Shown: one piece after another, positions 1 to 11,166 of the stretch
Position numbering within the stretch: the stretch's first letter is position 1
Layout of the letters: the number at the start of each line of letters is the position of its first letter
NCBI GenBank assembly: GCA_007026445.1
Contig: VDMD01000200.1
Coordinates: forward strand, 1-35,840
From: Schizophyllum amplum
Taxonomy: Eukaryota; Basidiomycota; Agaricomycetes; Agaricales; Schizophyllaceae
Direction of reading: 5' to 3'
DNA length: 35,840 nucleotides
Position numbers and translations under genes: made by a program
Notes under the pieces: generated by a model
Databases searched by the model: none
Told to the model about the DNA's origin: nothing
The model's input: the letters and a program-made list of their open reading frames with translations, nothing else

Positions 1-332
1 GGTGTCGGATGCTTCGTCGTTAACTTAACCAGAGAACAGTTGGTGTTCTGTACACTTGTAACCTATCTTACGATCATTATTCAGATTCTCTTGTTAATCG
101 TACGCAACCTCAATCATTGTCGTGCGAGATGGCAAGGGCGAAGAAAATGAAGCGTTTTGTCGGGAGACTCTTGTGTTTGTCGAACTGCGAAGACTGAGCG
201 CGCGTACGAGGATAGAGTAAGCTCATGCATATTGCACATGCGACTGTTCAATACATTCACGACAGACACACAAGTACAACGGATGCTAGTGGTTCATCAG
301 CCATGCGTTAACGATACATCCGTCCCGCCCGC

Positions 333-2284
333 TCACTCATTCACCTCCAAGACCCATTCATGCACGATATAATAGCTTCCTCTCTCGTTGAACTCGCGCC
401 AGAGGCGCGTCTCAATCTCCTCGAACTTCTTCTCCCCTTCATCTTCTGCGCCCAGCACTCCATCGCCAGCATCCCCTTTGGCCGGAGGGGCCACAAGCTC
501 GCCATCGTACCCACGCAGATAACCTCCTTCCCAAGCCTCGCGCAACATCCCCTCAAAGTGGCGGAACGTCTTCGTCGTGGAGGATTCGATGGACTCGAGC
601 TGGTCCTCGGCGAGAGGTGGTTCGACGGCAATGGGAGGTTGGATATGCGGGAATACCGAACCATAGTCCTTCGAAAACACACGCCTCACCATCGGGCCCA
701 TAGGAATGACTCCACGGCCGGCGCGCAGATCCGGAAGCCACTCTCTTCTAGAAGAGGCGGGAGTTCATGGGCGGTACTAGGTCAATGTATATCAGTATAC
801 AGGGGGAATGCTGGAAGGAAGAAGCCAAGCGCGAACGACAGGCCAAATAGAATAGGCGGAAACCAGATCAAGGGCTCTCACGAGTGAGGCTCAAAAGTGA
901 AAGAGCAATAGGAAGGAAGGGGGGTCGGAGACGTAAACAAAAAGCTGGAAACAGATGACTCACTGTACAAGGTGACCCGCGCGACTCCTACCCTCTTGAA
1001 TTGCCTTGTTGAGCGGCCAAAGGTAGCTATCGACCGCCATTTCATTGTCGTCCTCGTGCAGCGGTTCTTCCGGCGCATAATAACCCAGCATGTGCGCCTC
1101 TCTCAGGTGAAAGAGAGCGCCGGGAGCTGTAGAGGGCGTTAGCATCGCATAAGGGGGACGCCACAAAGTGAATCGTCGAGAGAGCACGCACCCATCGCCT
1201 CCTTGACGTTCTTCAAAGCGTCGCGAATCTCGTCCTTCGTAATCCACACGAGGACCAGGCGCATAGACACGAGATCGAAAAGGCCTGCAATTCATGCACG
1301 TGAGCAATGAATGAAGTGAGATGACGAGGATCGAGAGAACATAGGAAAGTGAAAGAGGGGACTACAGATCACCAGGACAAAGGCGGAGCCACCGCGGCGA
1401 CCAACGCACTCACCCCTCAACCCTTCGGGTAGTCGCTTCCGTATTCGTGCTCAAATGCACGGACGCCCAGTCGATCCAGTGACGCCTGCGGCGGAAACTT
1501 GGGGCCTGTGATGTCGCACGCAAAACAGGGAGACAGGGCCGGATGGGGAGGCAGCAGGCGTAGCCTCGGCGTCGTCCTCGCTAGTGTTCTTGATCGTGCC
1601 AGAAGAGCCGACGGCCTCGGCGCCGGCAGCGGCGGGTTTATCGTGCGCTTCCCAGTCGTCCACCTGGTGCCGCCGCGCCTGCACCTCCGGCAGCTCGGCC
1701 ACATCCGCGATCCACGCACAGCTGCCCGCGCCGATGTCCAGGACGGCACGAAGTTTGGATGGACTGACATCAGGAGGAAGGATTGCCGACGATGAGGTGC
1801 CGTCTTGATTGTTTTGAGCAGAATGGGAATGTGACAGAAGAAAGAGAGTTTTGAGGGGCAGAGAGTAAGAGGTTAGAGTCTGGTCAAATCTGGTAACGGA
1901 GTGTGAACACACCTGATCGCTGAACGTTTTTATCGCTGCCGAAGGCACGGTGGATCATGACATGTTGACCGTCAAGTCTATGAGAAATGTCAGTAAGCGC
2001 TAACGTAAGCAGAGAGACGAAGGATGTGAGGAAGGGTCCGCGAGACAAAGTGAGGAAACGCTGGATGAACACGTGTTATGTCAAGAGGAGCAATACTTTC
2101 CAATAGGAAGAGGGGAGGCTGATGATGGAGAGATGGAGTTGTGGATCGCCGACGCATCGCTTGAGGCAGCGACGAAGGAGTTCTGCTCCTCGAAGGGAAG
2201 AGGAGATTGTCTGGCACTGAGAATGACGACGTAGATCTGATCAGACGCACCGGCGACGCTCGTCCTCGTCATGAGTAAAGACAT
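333..2284 (-). CDS. SAM-dependent methyltransferase, LaeA-like fungal type, six exons
   Basis: Predicted class I methyltransferase; the substrate cannot be read from the sequence. My exon model is 2284-2097, 1977-1913, 1803-1414, 1284-1192, 1126-992 and about 755-333, with GT-AG introns whose phases agree, except that the last acceptor is uncertain. Visible motifs in order are RLDGQH-type VMIHRAFG (exon 2), the SAM-binding motif I VLDIGAGSCAWIADVAELPE (exon 3), CDITGPKFPP, FDLVSMRLVLVWITKDEI (exon 4), and MAPGALFHLREAHMLGYY (exon 5). About 45 acidic, Ala-rich residues are inserted between motif I and CDITG. Within exon 3 the frame slips at a T4 run near 1532 and slips back at a C3 run near 1427; the net frame is restored. 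Removing one T and adding one C gives the continuous family pattern, so these look like sequence errors. The intron at 991-756 is long for this locus and may hide a small exon. The start at 2284 is the best upstream Met in phase; the first 60 residues are not conserved enough to confirm it. The family assignment is firm, the exact gene model less so. Confidence 0.8.
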
Positions 2285-2289
2285 ACGCC

Positions 2290-5190
2290 TTGATGTCTGC
2301 AGCGGGAGATGCTGCCATAGCTGTCGTTCGTCGTGGAAGGCTCCGCGCTCAGTGTATCAATAGAGCTGGGGGACGTTGGGAAAAGAGTTGGTCAGTCTTC
2401 GCCGGGCAGATAATAACTGTCGGAATCGCCTTGCGAAGCAGCCTGCCGAGAGCGCGCCATCTTCTCACTGTATTTCGGCAGCCATCTTCTCTCACTGTTG
2501 TGTACATTTCGCCTGTCAGGTGTGTGAAAAGGTGCAGATGCCTACAGACCGTGAGTGCGCGGGGTCCGCTTCGTTCGCTGTAGGTTCGCCGCGTCAGAAA
2601 GCTCCTGCACGATAGGCGCAAGATTACATACTGTCCGTGGCTCATATACACATTCCGGCATCCTCTCAGCCCTCATGACGCGCCCGCTCGCACGCCATGG
2701 CTGTGCGCGAGACGCGCCTCCCGCACCCACACCCCGTCTGCCTAGCACTTTCTCAATGCCTGCCCCGCATACGTTCTGAGGAATTCCGCGCAGATGCAGG
2801 ACTCTGGTAGCTGTAAAGTATAGAAATACGACGAACCTGAATACGAACGCACCAGAGACTCGTGCATGTCACGAGACGCCCGATCTCAGATCTGTGTCTG
2901 CCTCCGCTTGCCTTCACGGCACAGTCACTTCACATCGCTGATCTCGCTGTCCGCGAAGCCTCGCTTTGTGGCCCGTGCCCACCCTCACGTACATCGCACG
3001 CTATCGATTGCCGACATCGACCTGGGCCTTCTCATATCTTCTTCTGCGGCTAGCAATCGATGTCAGACGACGCCTTCCGCATTCGAGATACACGCACCTG
3101 CCTCGTACCGTCAGGACGCTGCCAATATCGAATGTTCGGTGAACGGAGGCAAAAGAAAGGCTTCGCGGGGGCAATTCTGCGCACGCGCGTCACATCCGAT
3201 AAACTTGCTATCAATGTCTCAGAGCGGCAGCATCTTCCCAGCCGGATATGGTATCATATGGAAGAGATCCAAGTCAACCTTGACGCGCGGCAGGAGGTTG
3301 CAGAGGGATGAGTGCACGAACAGTGCGTCTGTACGCAGCCAGAGAGTCTCGAGGAACGATGGTGGGCGTGTGTAAAGAAGCACGTCACAAGCTGCATGTC
3401 TGTTGTGCGGGATGCAGGGTCTGGGGCACAGGTCAGGATCATGTCCGCACGGATAAGACTTAGCGGCTTGCGGGGATCGTATAATGGAAATTACACGGCC
3501 AGTTCGTGCGCGCCGCCGAGGATTCGAGTGAGCGTCCGGCGTCCCGCTTTCCAGGTCGGTCGTGCTTTCTTGTGAACAGAATGAATTGTAAAAGTCGCCT
3601 GTCAAACTGCCACGACGTCCACAGATAACGTATGACCGTATCGTCCCTCACCGAATCAAACGACATGCGCCATCTCGATGATCGTCTGCAGCGGACGCGT
3701 AGGTTGGGATCAGGCCATAAACACAAGGAAAATCTGCTGGCGCATGCGTGAGTTTTCGCCGGAGAATAAAAGATATGCGGTTTGTACGCACAAACAGTCA
3801 CGCCTTGAATATCGTCTACATCTGTCAGGTCGATGTTGCCGGTGTCTCGCTGTTGTAGTAACCACCGTCTGTTGCTACCGATCACCACCAGTAGCGCCCT
3901 GTTCGATAGCGTCAGCTACTCCGTCGTCCCGCTCACAGGTTATATGGTTATATTTAACCATGAAAGATGGAGCTCACCTTTTCGAGAGTAAGATGGGTTT
4001 GAGTACAGAGACTGAGGAAGAGTCACGAAGGCGAGCAGTGGTTCATAAAGCTGGTACGGAAGCAGTTCGGTACGCAAGCCACGCTCGCGTCGAAGAACTG
4101 GGGCTGCATTATCGCATAACGGAGGCCGGAACTGCCGACTGACAACGCCCGCTCAGCTTCGACATGAATATGACTCTGACACGTACAAATATATCCGCGT
4201 AAGCCCGGGATTACAGCTCGAATGCGAGCACGCACGGCAAAGATCGTCTTCTGAGAGATGGACTTGCAGGCTATGAAGGCGGTCGCGTAGAGGGACTGCG
4301 TCTGCTCATCGCGCAGGGCGAAGGAAGGGCTACCACGTCAGATGCGTTCCGTATGTGGGCGTCGAGAGGCCAGGCCAAAGACGAGCATATGGGAATGATG
4401 AATAGGAGTGCACCTCGTCGCCATACGCTGTCTGGAATTGTGGTTCGCGAGAACTTGCTGCCATGAGTAAGTCAGACGAGTCAAGGACGACGGATGTAGG
4501 CACGCACCGTATGGCTTCAGAGGCGCTATACAGTACAGGTCTTAGCATGTTATCCTGAGGTCGAATATCTAAATACTCAGAGAAAAACAAGTTGACCACC
4601 TGAGGTTGTCGAAGTCGGAAGCATTGACCACTCGAAGATTAGCGGCGTCGTTGCTCGTGCTCAAAGTACGGGCATATATCATTGCGAGGTTGCTGTACAT
4701 ACATGGTAGTCTTGACGAAAGCGCGAAGGCTGGACGAGACGCGTTATGACCAAGATGGCAATGGAAGCAGGAAGCAAGTCAGCAAAGCCGCCCTGGTCGA
4801 TCATCAAAAGGACCCACGTGACCTTTATTGTTCTTGATTCAGCGAGGTCCAAGCGCTTCTAACCCTAACCCTAAGAGCACTGCCGCCGCTTATCCAACAC
4901 GACAGACGTACACGGCCAGACCAAGACTGCACGACGGCTGATAACAGCTCTGAAGCTCGCCGGGCGTCGCGCAATCAATTGAGCACCAGCTGTGGACGCA
5001 CTCAAGGACGCACTTGCTCAGTTCTTGGACCAGCAGGCTGGACAATGGAGAAAGAATGCGCCTGATATAGGGCTGGTAGTCTATGAATATACAAATGGGT
5101 AGAGACAGAATCCTTTTGCTGCGCGGGTCAGTATAGCGGTATACGGGGAGGTACAAGCCCGCGGTAAACGGGGATGGAACAGTGAAGACG
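2290..5190. other. Intergenic region, no supported gene
   Basis: About 2.9 kb between the methyltransferase and the P450. Open frames exist on both strands (for example 2866-3375 plus, 3219-3605 minus, 3460-3888 minus), but none shows a known domain, a consistent exon chain or repeated structure. A minus-strand stretch at about 3219-3400 reads slightly protein-like but has no partner exons I could join. The only distinctive site is the telomere-like motif near 4860. Confidence 0.5.
4859..4874. repeat. Interstitial telomere-like motif (CCCTAA)
   Basis: The sequence CTAACCCTAACCCTAA contains two full CCCTAA units plus flanks, the complement of the TTAGGG repeat that many basidiomycetes use at chromosome ends. 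It is too short to be a telomere. It may be chance, a repair scar at a healed break, or a Myb/telobox-type promoter element. Confidence 0.5.
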
Positions 5191-5192
5191 CG

Positions 5193-7451
5193 TTACGCGT
5201 ATACATCTCCTTGGATGAGAAGGGCGGCCTTGTCGGACCTGGGCTGGATCGCGCACTTGAAGGGGACGGGGTGGCTGCAAGAAAGCTCAGCGTGCGTGCA
5301 AGAAAACAGAGGGAGGCGGTATGTGTGCGGGAAGACAGACTTACCTGATAGTCCCGGACGTCTGGTCCTCGATGGGAGTGACCTCGATGCCGTTCTCCTT
5401 GTACTTGCTGACGTTGAAGACGGAGAGGATGGACGCGACGGCGAGGAAGAGTGAGACGTCGGCGAGCTCCTTGCCTGATGATGAAGAGTGAGTACGATAT
5501 AGAGGCATTCCGGTGGAGGATACGTACCTGGGCAGATGCGGCGGCCTGTGAGCAGCACCGATCAGCATATCACTCACTGATGAAAACAAACACGCATGTA
5601 CGCACCGAAACCAAAGACCATCGTCCGCGGGTCACGCTCCGGCTCGTGGCCCTCCGACGCGAGGAACCGCTCTGGCCGGAACTCCATCGGGCGCGAATAC
5701 GTCCGCTCGTCGTGCAGCATGAACCTCCGGCGGTCGTCAGCACACCCTCCTCATCACCACCAACCCCCCCTGGCCCACATACCACAAATTCGCCACGACC
5801 AGCGCGCCCCTCGGGATGAAGTACCCCTCATACACGTCGTCCTCGGTGACGCGGTGCGGGACGCCCGTCGGCGCGACGTTGTGCGAGCGCAGGGTCTCGA
5901 GCGCGACGGCGTTCACGTACGGCAGGTGCGCGCGGTCGTCGGAGGTGGGGAGCCGGTCGGGGCCGACGACGGCGTCGAGCTCGGCCTGCGCGCGGGCCTG
6001 CACCGCGGGGTTCATCGCCATGTAGCGGAAGAAGGCGTGGATGGCGGAGACCGTCGTGTCCGCGCCGCCTGGGGTATGGGATTTCAGTCAGCAGGGGCGG
6101 GGACAAGAGACGGCGGAGGGGACAAGAAGCAAGGGCGGGGACAAGCAAGGGCGGGGACAAGAGACGGCGAGAGAAATCTCAGCGGCGTACCAGAGTACAA
6201 GGACGCGGCGGACCACTTGATGTCGTACTCCTCCTCGGGCGTGATCTGCTTCCGTTCCTCGAGCAGCTTCGACGTGAATGAGGGCTCGGCGGTGCCGGCG
6301 GTCTAGAACGGGTCTTTGAGTATTGTGTTGAATGGCGTGCGAAGGGTCGAAGGACGTGCGAAGGGTCGAAGGACGTGCGAAGGGTCGAAGGACGTGCGAA
6401 GGGTCGAAGGACGTGCGAAGAATCGAATGACGTGCGAAGAATCGAGACCCGCCTGCTGAGACTTGACAAATTCAAAGGGAAAGTCGGCCATGCGGTCGAG
6501 CGTCGCGCGCCAAGCGCGACCGATCGACTTGAATCCCGCGCCGGGAATCCAGTCTGGGACGTGGAGGACTGGAGGGGTCATGATGATTAGCGGTGGTGAA
6601 TATCATTAGGCAAGGGGATAAACGCACGAGGGGGTACGAGGTTAGCCAGGAATCCGCCCGGCGCGGTCGCCTTCGCGAACTGCTCCGTCGCCTCGTTGGC
6701 GAGCAGTACAAAAGGATCGTTAGAGGGTTGGACGTGGTATCCATGCGAGATACGCAGGATGATACCTCCCGTCATACTATTATCAACCAAAAAAACACGT
6801 CAGTCTTCGTTTCCCATCGCCTACAAAAAGAAAAGGCCTCCCGCCCACGCACTCGCGCACATGCTCCGCAAAGTCGTCCGGCGTCTTCATCAGGTTGCGC
6901 AGGAACCCGTGCACCTCGCTCTCCTCGATGTGGTCGAACTTGCGCACCAGCGCCTGCGTGCCGATGATCTGGTGCATGTACTTGCGGCTCGTGCGGTGGC
7001 CGGGGCCGTAGGGGAGGAGCACGGTCGTGCGCGACCAGCCGACGAAGCCGCCGCCGAACGCCATCCAGGGGCGGTCCGAGTAGATCGCGCTGCGCTTCTC
7101 GAGCAGGTCGACGGCGATCTGGGGCGAGTTCACGATGATCATGGGCTGCCCGAAGACGGAGATGGAGCAGATGCGGCCTGGAGCGAGTAGTTGTGAGAAG
7201 GCGCGCGCGGGGGGGGGGGGGGGGCTGGAGGACATAGGACACGCACCGTACTTCTCGCCCCATTGCGCGAAGGTCTTCCACTCCTGCTCGCTGGGCATGT
7301 CGAGGAGGTTGCCTAAGAGCGGCTTGGGAGGCGGGCCGGGCGGGAGCGGGAGCGACTGCTTCTGGCGCGTCGCCCACGCGGCGAGGACGAGAACGCCGAG
7401 CGCGCCCAGCGCGATGTCCACCCGGTTGAGGTTGTCGAGAGCGAAAGACAT
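5193..7451 (-). CDS. Cytochrome P450 monooxygenase, microsomal, ten exons, complete
   Basis: Heme-thiolate monooxygenase, predicted to be anchored in the ER membrane and fed by P450 reductase. My exons are 7451-7247, 7177-6853, 6776-6628, 6568-6432, 6302-6191, 6068-5783, 5724-5606, 5545-5528, 5474-5345 and 5274-5193. All phases agree and give about 520 residues, a normal P450 length. The protein has an N-terminal membrane segment (about residues 11-27), the proline hinge LPLPPGPPPKPLLGNLLDMP, the I-helix GGADTT, the K-helix ETLR, the PERF motif FRPERF, the heme loop FGFGRRICPG with the cysteine ligand, and the C-terminal strand SGTISHPVPFKCAIQPRS. The hinge and C-terminal patterns resemble the P450s that basidiomycete genomes label O-methylsterigmatocystin oxidoreductase-like; that label does not establish a substrate. 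Oddities are an 18-nt exon coding the heme core and an intron (6431-6303) made largely of a tandem repeat. The minus-strand neighbour is a methyltransferase 2.9 kb downstream; no biosynthetic backbone enzyme is present. Confidence 0.95.
6337..6449. repeat. 19-bp minisatellite inside a P450 intron
   Basis: The unit GTGCGAAGGGTCGAAGGAC repeats head to tail. Four copies are identical (6337-6412), a fifth has two changes and the sixth is partial and degenerate. Almost all of it lies in the intron between P450 exons 4 and 5. The only donor I find that keeps the reading frame (splice after 6432, minus strand) lies inside the degenerate end of the array, so the array appears to contribute a few codons (LDSSH) to exon 4. 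Confidence 0.9.
7209..7224. repeat. G16 homopolymer in P450 intron 1
   Basis: A run of 16 G on the plus strand (16 C on the transcribed RNA) preceded by alternating GC. It lies in the first P450 intron (7246-7178), so its exact length does not affect the protein. The length in the assembly may be unreliable. Confidence 0.85.
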
Positions 7452-9460
7452 GGTGGTCGGAAGAAAAGAGGATAGGGGGGAGGGGAAGATGGCGCGTCAA
7501 TGCGAACCCTCAGTATTTAGAGCGGCGCGCATCATCTCCACGAAGGTGATGGGTCATGTCCCCGAAGGTCATGGGTAATACTAATCGCCATGAGGCAGCG
7601 TTCTTGGGGGCTGCGGAGGACAAATGTGGTGAGAACATAAGGGTCCGACTGAACAGGGAAGAACAGGGTATATAGAGTACGTACCTGACTATGTGTCCGC
7701 GGACGGCCCCTTGTGAGTACTTATAAGCTTTCGAGGCTCGACTGACGCTGGTCAAATGGAAGCGGCTTGGTTTGCTGGTCTGCCAGACGAGGTCGTCTTT
7801 GTCTGAACGAGATCGTCCTTGTTCAGATGAGCGTATTTGCTCGTTCATGACCTCGATACCTCGACGCGGATGAACTGGAGCGAACGGCGGCGGCCTTGAG
7901 GATGAATTGACAGATGCTGATGAACTCGGGGCCTGCGTGGATGCGGCGAAGAAAGAACGCAACATACGCACAATGAATTCCGCGGAGCCCGCGGCGCCAA
8001 TGACTGCTCGCGCGTTGTGCGAACTGTTTGTAAAAGTACTGTACACGATGCTCTCCGCGGCGAGCGGTGTACGGGATCATGCCGCGAGCAACGGAGTGCG
8101 TGCGAATACGCGGTTCAATTCAGCCAACAGTCTAGTGCGGTTGCGACGTCGCGAACGAAGCCTGCGCTGGTATGTATGTCACGGTACAGACCCTCGTATT
8201 CCATACCGGCCATCCCGCTCATGCATGGGCGCGCTTGAAGACGACAGAGACTTGGGGCGTTCGCGGCGTCCGTGTCCAGTTCATGGCGCGGCGGGCGCTT
8301 GCCGGCCGGGCCCGAGTCCTCGGCGGTCCGATGACTGGCGTGGCATTGTCAACGCAGTCGTACTTACTCTCCTCGCGGCGGGCGGAGGATTGAACATAGG
8401 CGGTGGAACTCAGGGAAGCTACTTCGTCGGAGATGGGCGTTCAAAGCAAGCTGAGGCGGCGAGCACGCCGCCCGATCAAGCCGACGTCAAACAGGTCACA
8501 ACATGGTCATTGTTCTCCGGATCGGAATTTGGTCTTCGCTTCCACGGTCTTGTTCCCTGAGATGGCATGCGTGTTCCTTCGTGTCCTCGCCTCCTGGTAA
8601 CGTCTGGACTATTACATGTCACTCCAGCAGAAGCGGCACCATCGGCATCACTTGAGGGCGGGGCGGTTATTCGCTGAACGTAGGAAGAAGGACACGCGGG
8701 AGTTCGGTAGTCATGTTACGACGGTGCGTGGTCAACTCTTCTTCCTTTCTCTCCGCTAACCAGCCTGCAACAGCTTGATGTGCCGTAGCGGTGATGTACA
8801 TAGGCCCGTCCTCGCGTACTCGCAGTCTACACCATCGCGCCGACAAGCAAAACGACTTTGGATCACAGCTTTGGATCATGCACTGGGCCCCACCATAACC
8901 TCCCTCCATTCTCCATCCATACGCAGGCAAGAGGTGTCTATCCATTGTTCTCCTCTGCGAGTCTCGAAAGCAACTCGTGGCTGTTGGATGATCGGTCAAC
9001 GCGCGTCAACTCAACCTCAACGGTGCGTGCTGACTTCCTCGTCATATGTCCTGCCTGACACGTCCTTACACCCTAGTTGCCCTTCCTTCGACGATGTGAC
9101 GGGCCTTGGCGTCGCGATCGGTCAGGCATGCGAAGCGAGGCTAGCTTGCAGTACACGATGGCCCCAATCTATCCTTTGTCGATACGTAGACGAAGAATAC
9201 CAGTCCTTTGCTCAAGCACCTCCTTTTGCTTCTCCTCGCGGCTCTGCATACCCAGCAACACGCGAAGCAGCTCAGATCATGGCCTTTTCGCGTCTTCCGT
9301 GACGCCTCATGTGAATGATTGGGTATGTGCTCCTTGCAGACCAAAGGGATATTATCCTTATACACACCATTTGTGGATCTCGGGACGCTTATATAACAGG
9401 CGCTCGGTTACGAGACCTGCTTGTTGTAGAGAGCTGTATTCGCCGGACAGGGTTGAGTAG
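7452..9460. other. P450 upstream region and intergenic DNA, no supported gene
   Basis: The first few hundred bases should hold the P450 promoter; I see no clear TATA box or other recognisable element beyond an AT-rich stretch near 7510. The open frame 7907-8560 (plus, 217 aa) and its minus-strand counterparts lack domains, and they overlap each other on both strands, which argues for chance open frames in GC-rich DNA. Confidence 0.45.
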
Positions 9461-9502
9461 TTGGCCGCGTCCGCGTCGTCACGCGTAGGTGCGTCTTCCT
9501 CC

Positions 9503-9556
9503 GGCTTTACGTCGTTCATCGGCTTTACGTCGTTCATCGGCTTTACGTCGTTCATT
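9503..9556. repeat. 18-bp tandem repeat, three copies
   Basis: The unit GGCTTTACGTCGTTCATC is repeated three times with one change at the end of the third copy. Because 18 is a multiple of 3 it keeps open frames on both strands (MNDVKP repeats on the minus strand). This is the left edge of the tandem-array cluster that runs to 12.27 kb. Confidence 0.9.
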
Positions 9557-9696
9557 CATCTGACGGTGTACTCAGGCGGCGCGATTGTGACAGTCTTCAT
9601 GAGCAGGAACGGGAAGGCGCGCCTTTCTGGTGCGGATATGGGACAAAAGACAGTGCGGAACGACGTCTCGCTTGCCTTTGGACGACGTCTCGCTTG

Positions 9697-9879
9697 CCTC
9701 CCTCCTCCCTCCTCCCTCCTCCCTCCTCCCTCCTCCCTCCTCCCTCCTCCTCCTCCCTCCTCCCTCCTCCCTCCTCCCTCCTCCCTCCTCCCTCCTCCCT
9801 CCTCCCTCCTCCCTCCTCCCTCCTCCCTCCTCCCTCCTCCCTCCTCCCTCCTCCTCCTCCCTCCTCCCTCCTCCCTCCT
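9697..9879. repeat. Pure C/T heptamer tract (CCTCCCT)n, 183 bp
   Basis: About 183 bp containing only C and T on the plus strand, built from CCTCCCT units with two CTC insertions (near 9744 and 9850). It is homopyrimidine on one strand and homopurine with GGG/GG blocks on the other, so H-DNA triplex or G-quadruplex formation is plausible. It is preceded by two copies of CGACGTCTCGCTTGCCT. Long Ser/Leu/Pro frames through it are by-products of the repeat, not genes. Confidence 0.95.
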
Positions 9880-10090
9880 GGCGAGCCCTAGCGAGCCCCC
9901 TCCTCCCCCTGCCCTCTCAGACTCCCTCCTCCCTCCTCCCTGGGCAAAATCCTAGCGAGCCACCCTCCTCTGTCTCTTTCTGCTTTGTCCTCTGTATATC
10001 CTCCGTCGTTGTCCTCCCTCCTCCCCCTGCCCTCTCAGACTTCCTCCCTCCTCCCTCCTCCCTCCCTCCTCCCCCCTCCTCTCTCGCTGC
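9880..10090. repeat. Degenerate C/T-rich continuation
   Basis: Further short CCTCCCT blocks (about 9895-9945 and 10013-10085) are separated by unique sequence. A CTAGCGAGCC motif recurs (near 9888 and 9953), and CCCTGCCCTCTCAGACT occurs twice (about 9908 and 10028), indicating segmental duplication within the array. Confidence 0.75.
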
Positions 10091-10116
10091 TTGATGATAT
10101 CCTTCGTGCTCGGGAC

Positions 10117-11160
10117 GACGAGAGGGGAGGGACTGTGCAAGCGGGGAGGGACTGTGCAAGCGGGGAGGGACAGACGGCGAGGGGAGATCAGCGGGTTTTT
10201 GCGAGGCGGGAGGGACTGCGCAAGCGGGGAGGGACTGTGCAAGGCGGGGAGGGGGAGGTGCGCAAGCGGGGAGGGACTGTGCAAGCGGGGGAGAGATGAC
10301 GGTGAGGGTGAAGGGGAGGGAGAGCGCGAGAGAGTGTGAGGGGCGATGAGTAGGCGACGAGAGGCGTGGCGGCGAGGGGCGCGGGGATGAGGTGCGTTGT
10401 GATGAGGAGGGGCACTGTGCAAACGGGCAGGCCGAGGGACTGCGCAAGCAGGGAGGGACTGTGCGAGAGGGGGAGAGACAGACGGCGAGGGTGAAGGGGA
10501 GGAGGTGAGGGTGAAGAGGAGGAGGTGAGGGTGAAGGGGCGTTGTGATGAGGGGCGTTGTGATGAGGGGCACAGTGATATGAGGCGGCGGCGGCGAGGAG
10601 GTGGCGCAATTACGCCTTGCGCCAGAAGGCGGGGAAGCCTTACGCCAGAAGGCGGGGAAGCTTTCGAGGATGGGCGAGGGAAGCTTTCGAGGATACGCGA
10701 GGGAAGCCTTACGCCAGAAGCAGGGAAGCCTTCGAGGACGTCCCCGGGGGAGGTGATGAGGACGTCCCGCGGGGGAGGTTGACGTGAAGGCGAGTGGGGA
10801 AGTTGATGGTGAAGGGGTGGGGAAGACGACTGGGCGGAGGGAAGCTGTTGCCGAAGCTGTGGGGGCAGTGAAGAGGACTGGGGGGAGGGGGAGGGGGAGG
10901 TGACGGCGAAGGGGTCGGGGGAGGTGAAGAGGACCAGGGCGAGGGCGGCGGGGCAGGTGACGGCGAAGGGGTTGGGGAGGTGAGGGTGAAGGGGAAGGTG
11001 ACGGCAAGGGAGTCGAGGGAGGTGAGGGTGAAGGAGGAGTTGGGAGTCTGGGGGGGGGTCATGGTGAATGGGAATGGGGTTGTGGGAGGGGGGGAGGGGA
11101 CGGTGACGGCAAGGGAGTCGAGGGAGGTGACGGCGAAGGTATCGGGGACTCGGAGGGTGC
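10117..11160. repeat. G/A-rich minisatellite block, about 1 kb
   Basis: The plus strand switches abruptly from C/T-rich to G/A-rich and stays so for about 1 kb. It contains several short unit families: a 19-bp unit GGAGGGACTGTGCAAGCGG near 10124-10161 with degraded copies to about 10470; AGGAGGTGAGGGTGAAG near 10500-10530; GGGGCGTTGTGATGA near 10537-10566; ACGCCAGAAGGCGGGGAAGC near 10619-10660; and GGTGACGGCGAAGGGG-type units from 10890 on. Many closely spaced GGG runs make G-quadruplexes likely. Minus-strand frames of 230-370 aa here are Ser/Pro/His low complexity in several frames at once and are not called genes. Confidence 0.85.
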
Positions 11161-11166
11161 TTGACT

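Noticed and set aside
333..7451. Secondary-metabolite gene cluster (methyltransferase plus P450)
   Set aside because: Two tailoring-type enzymes alone are not enough. No polyketide synthase, NRPS, terpene cyclase, transporter or pathway regulator is visible in the window.
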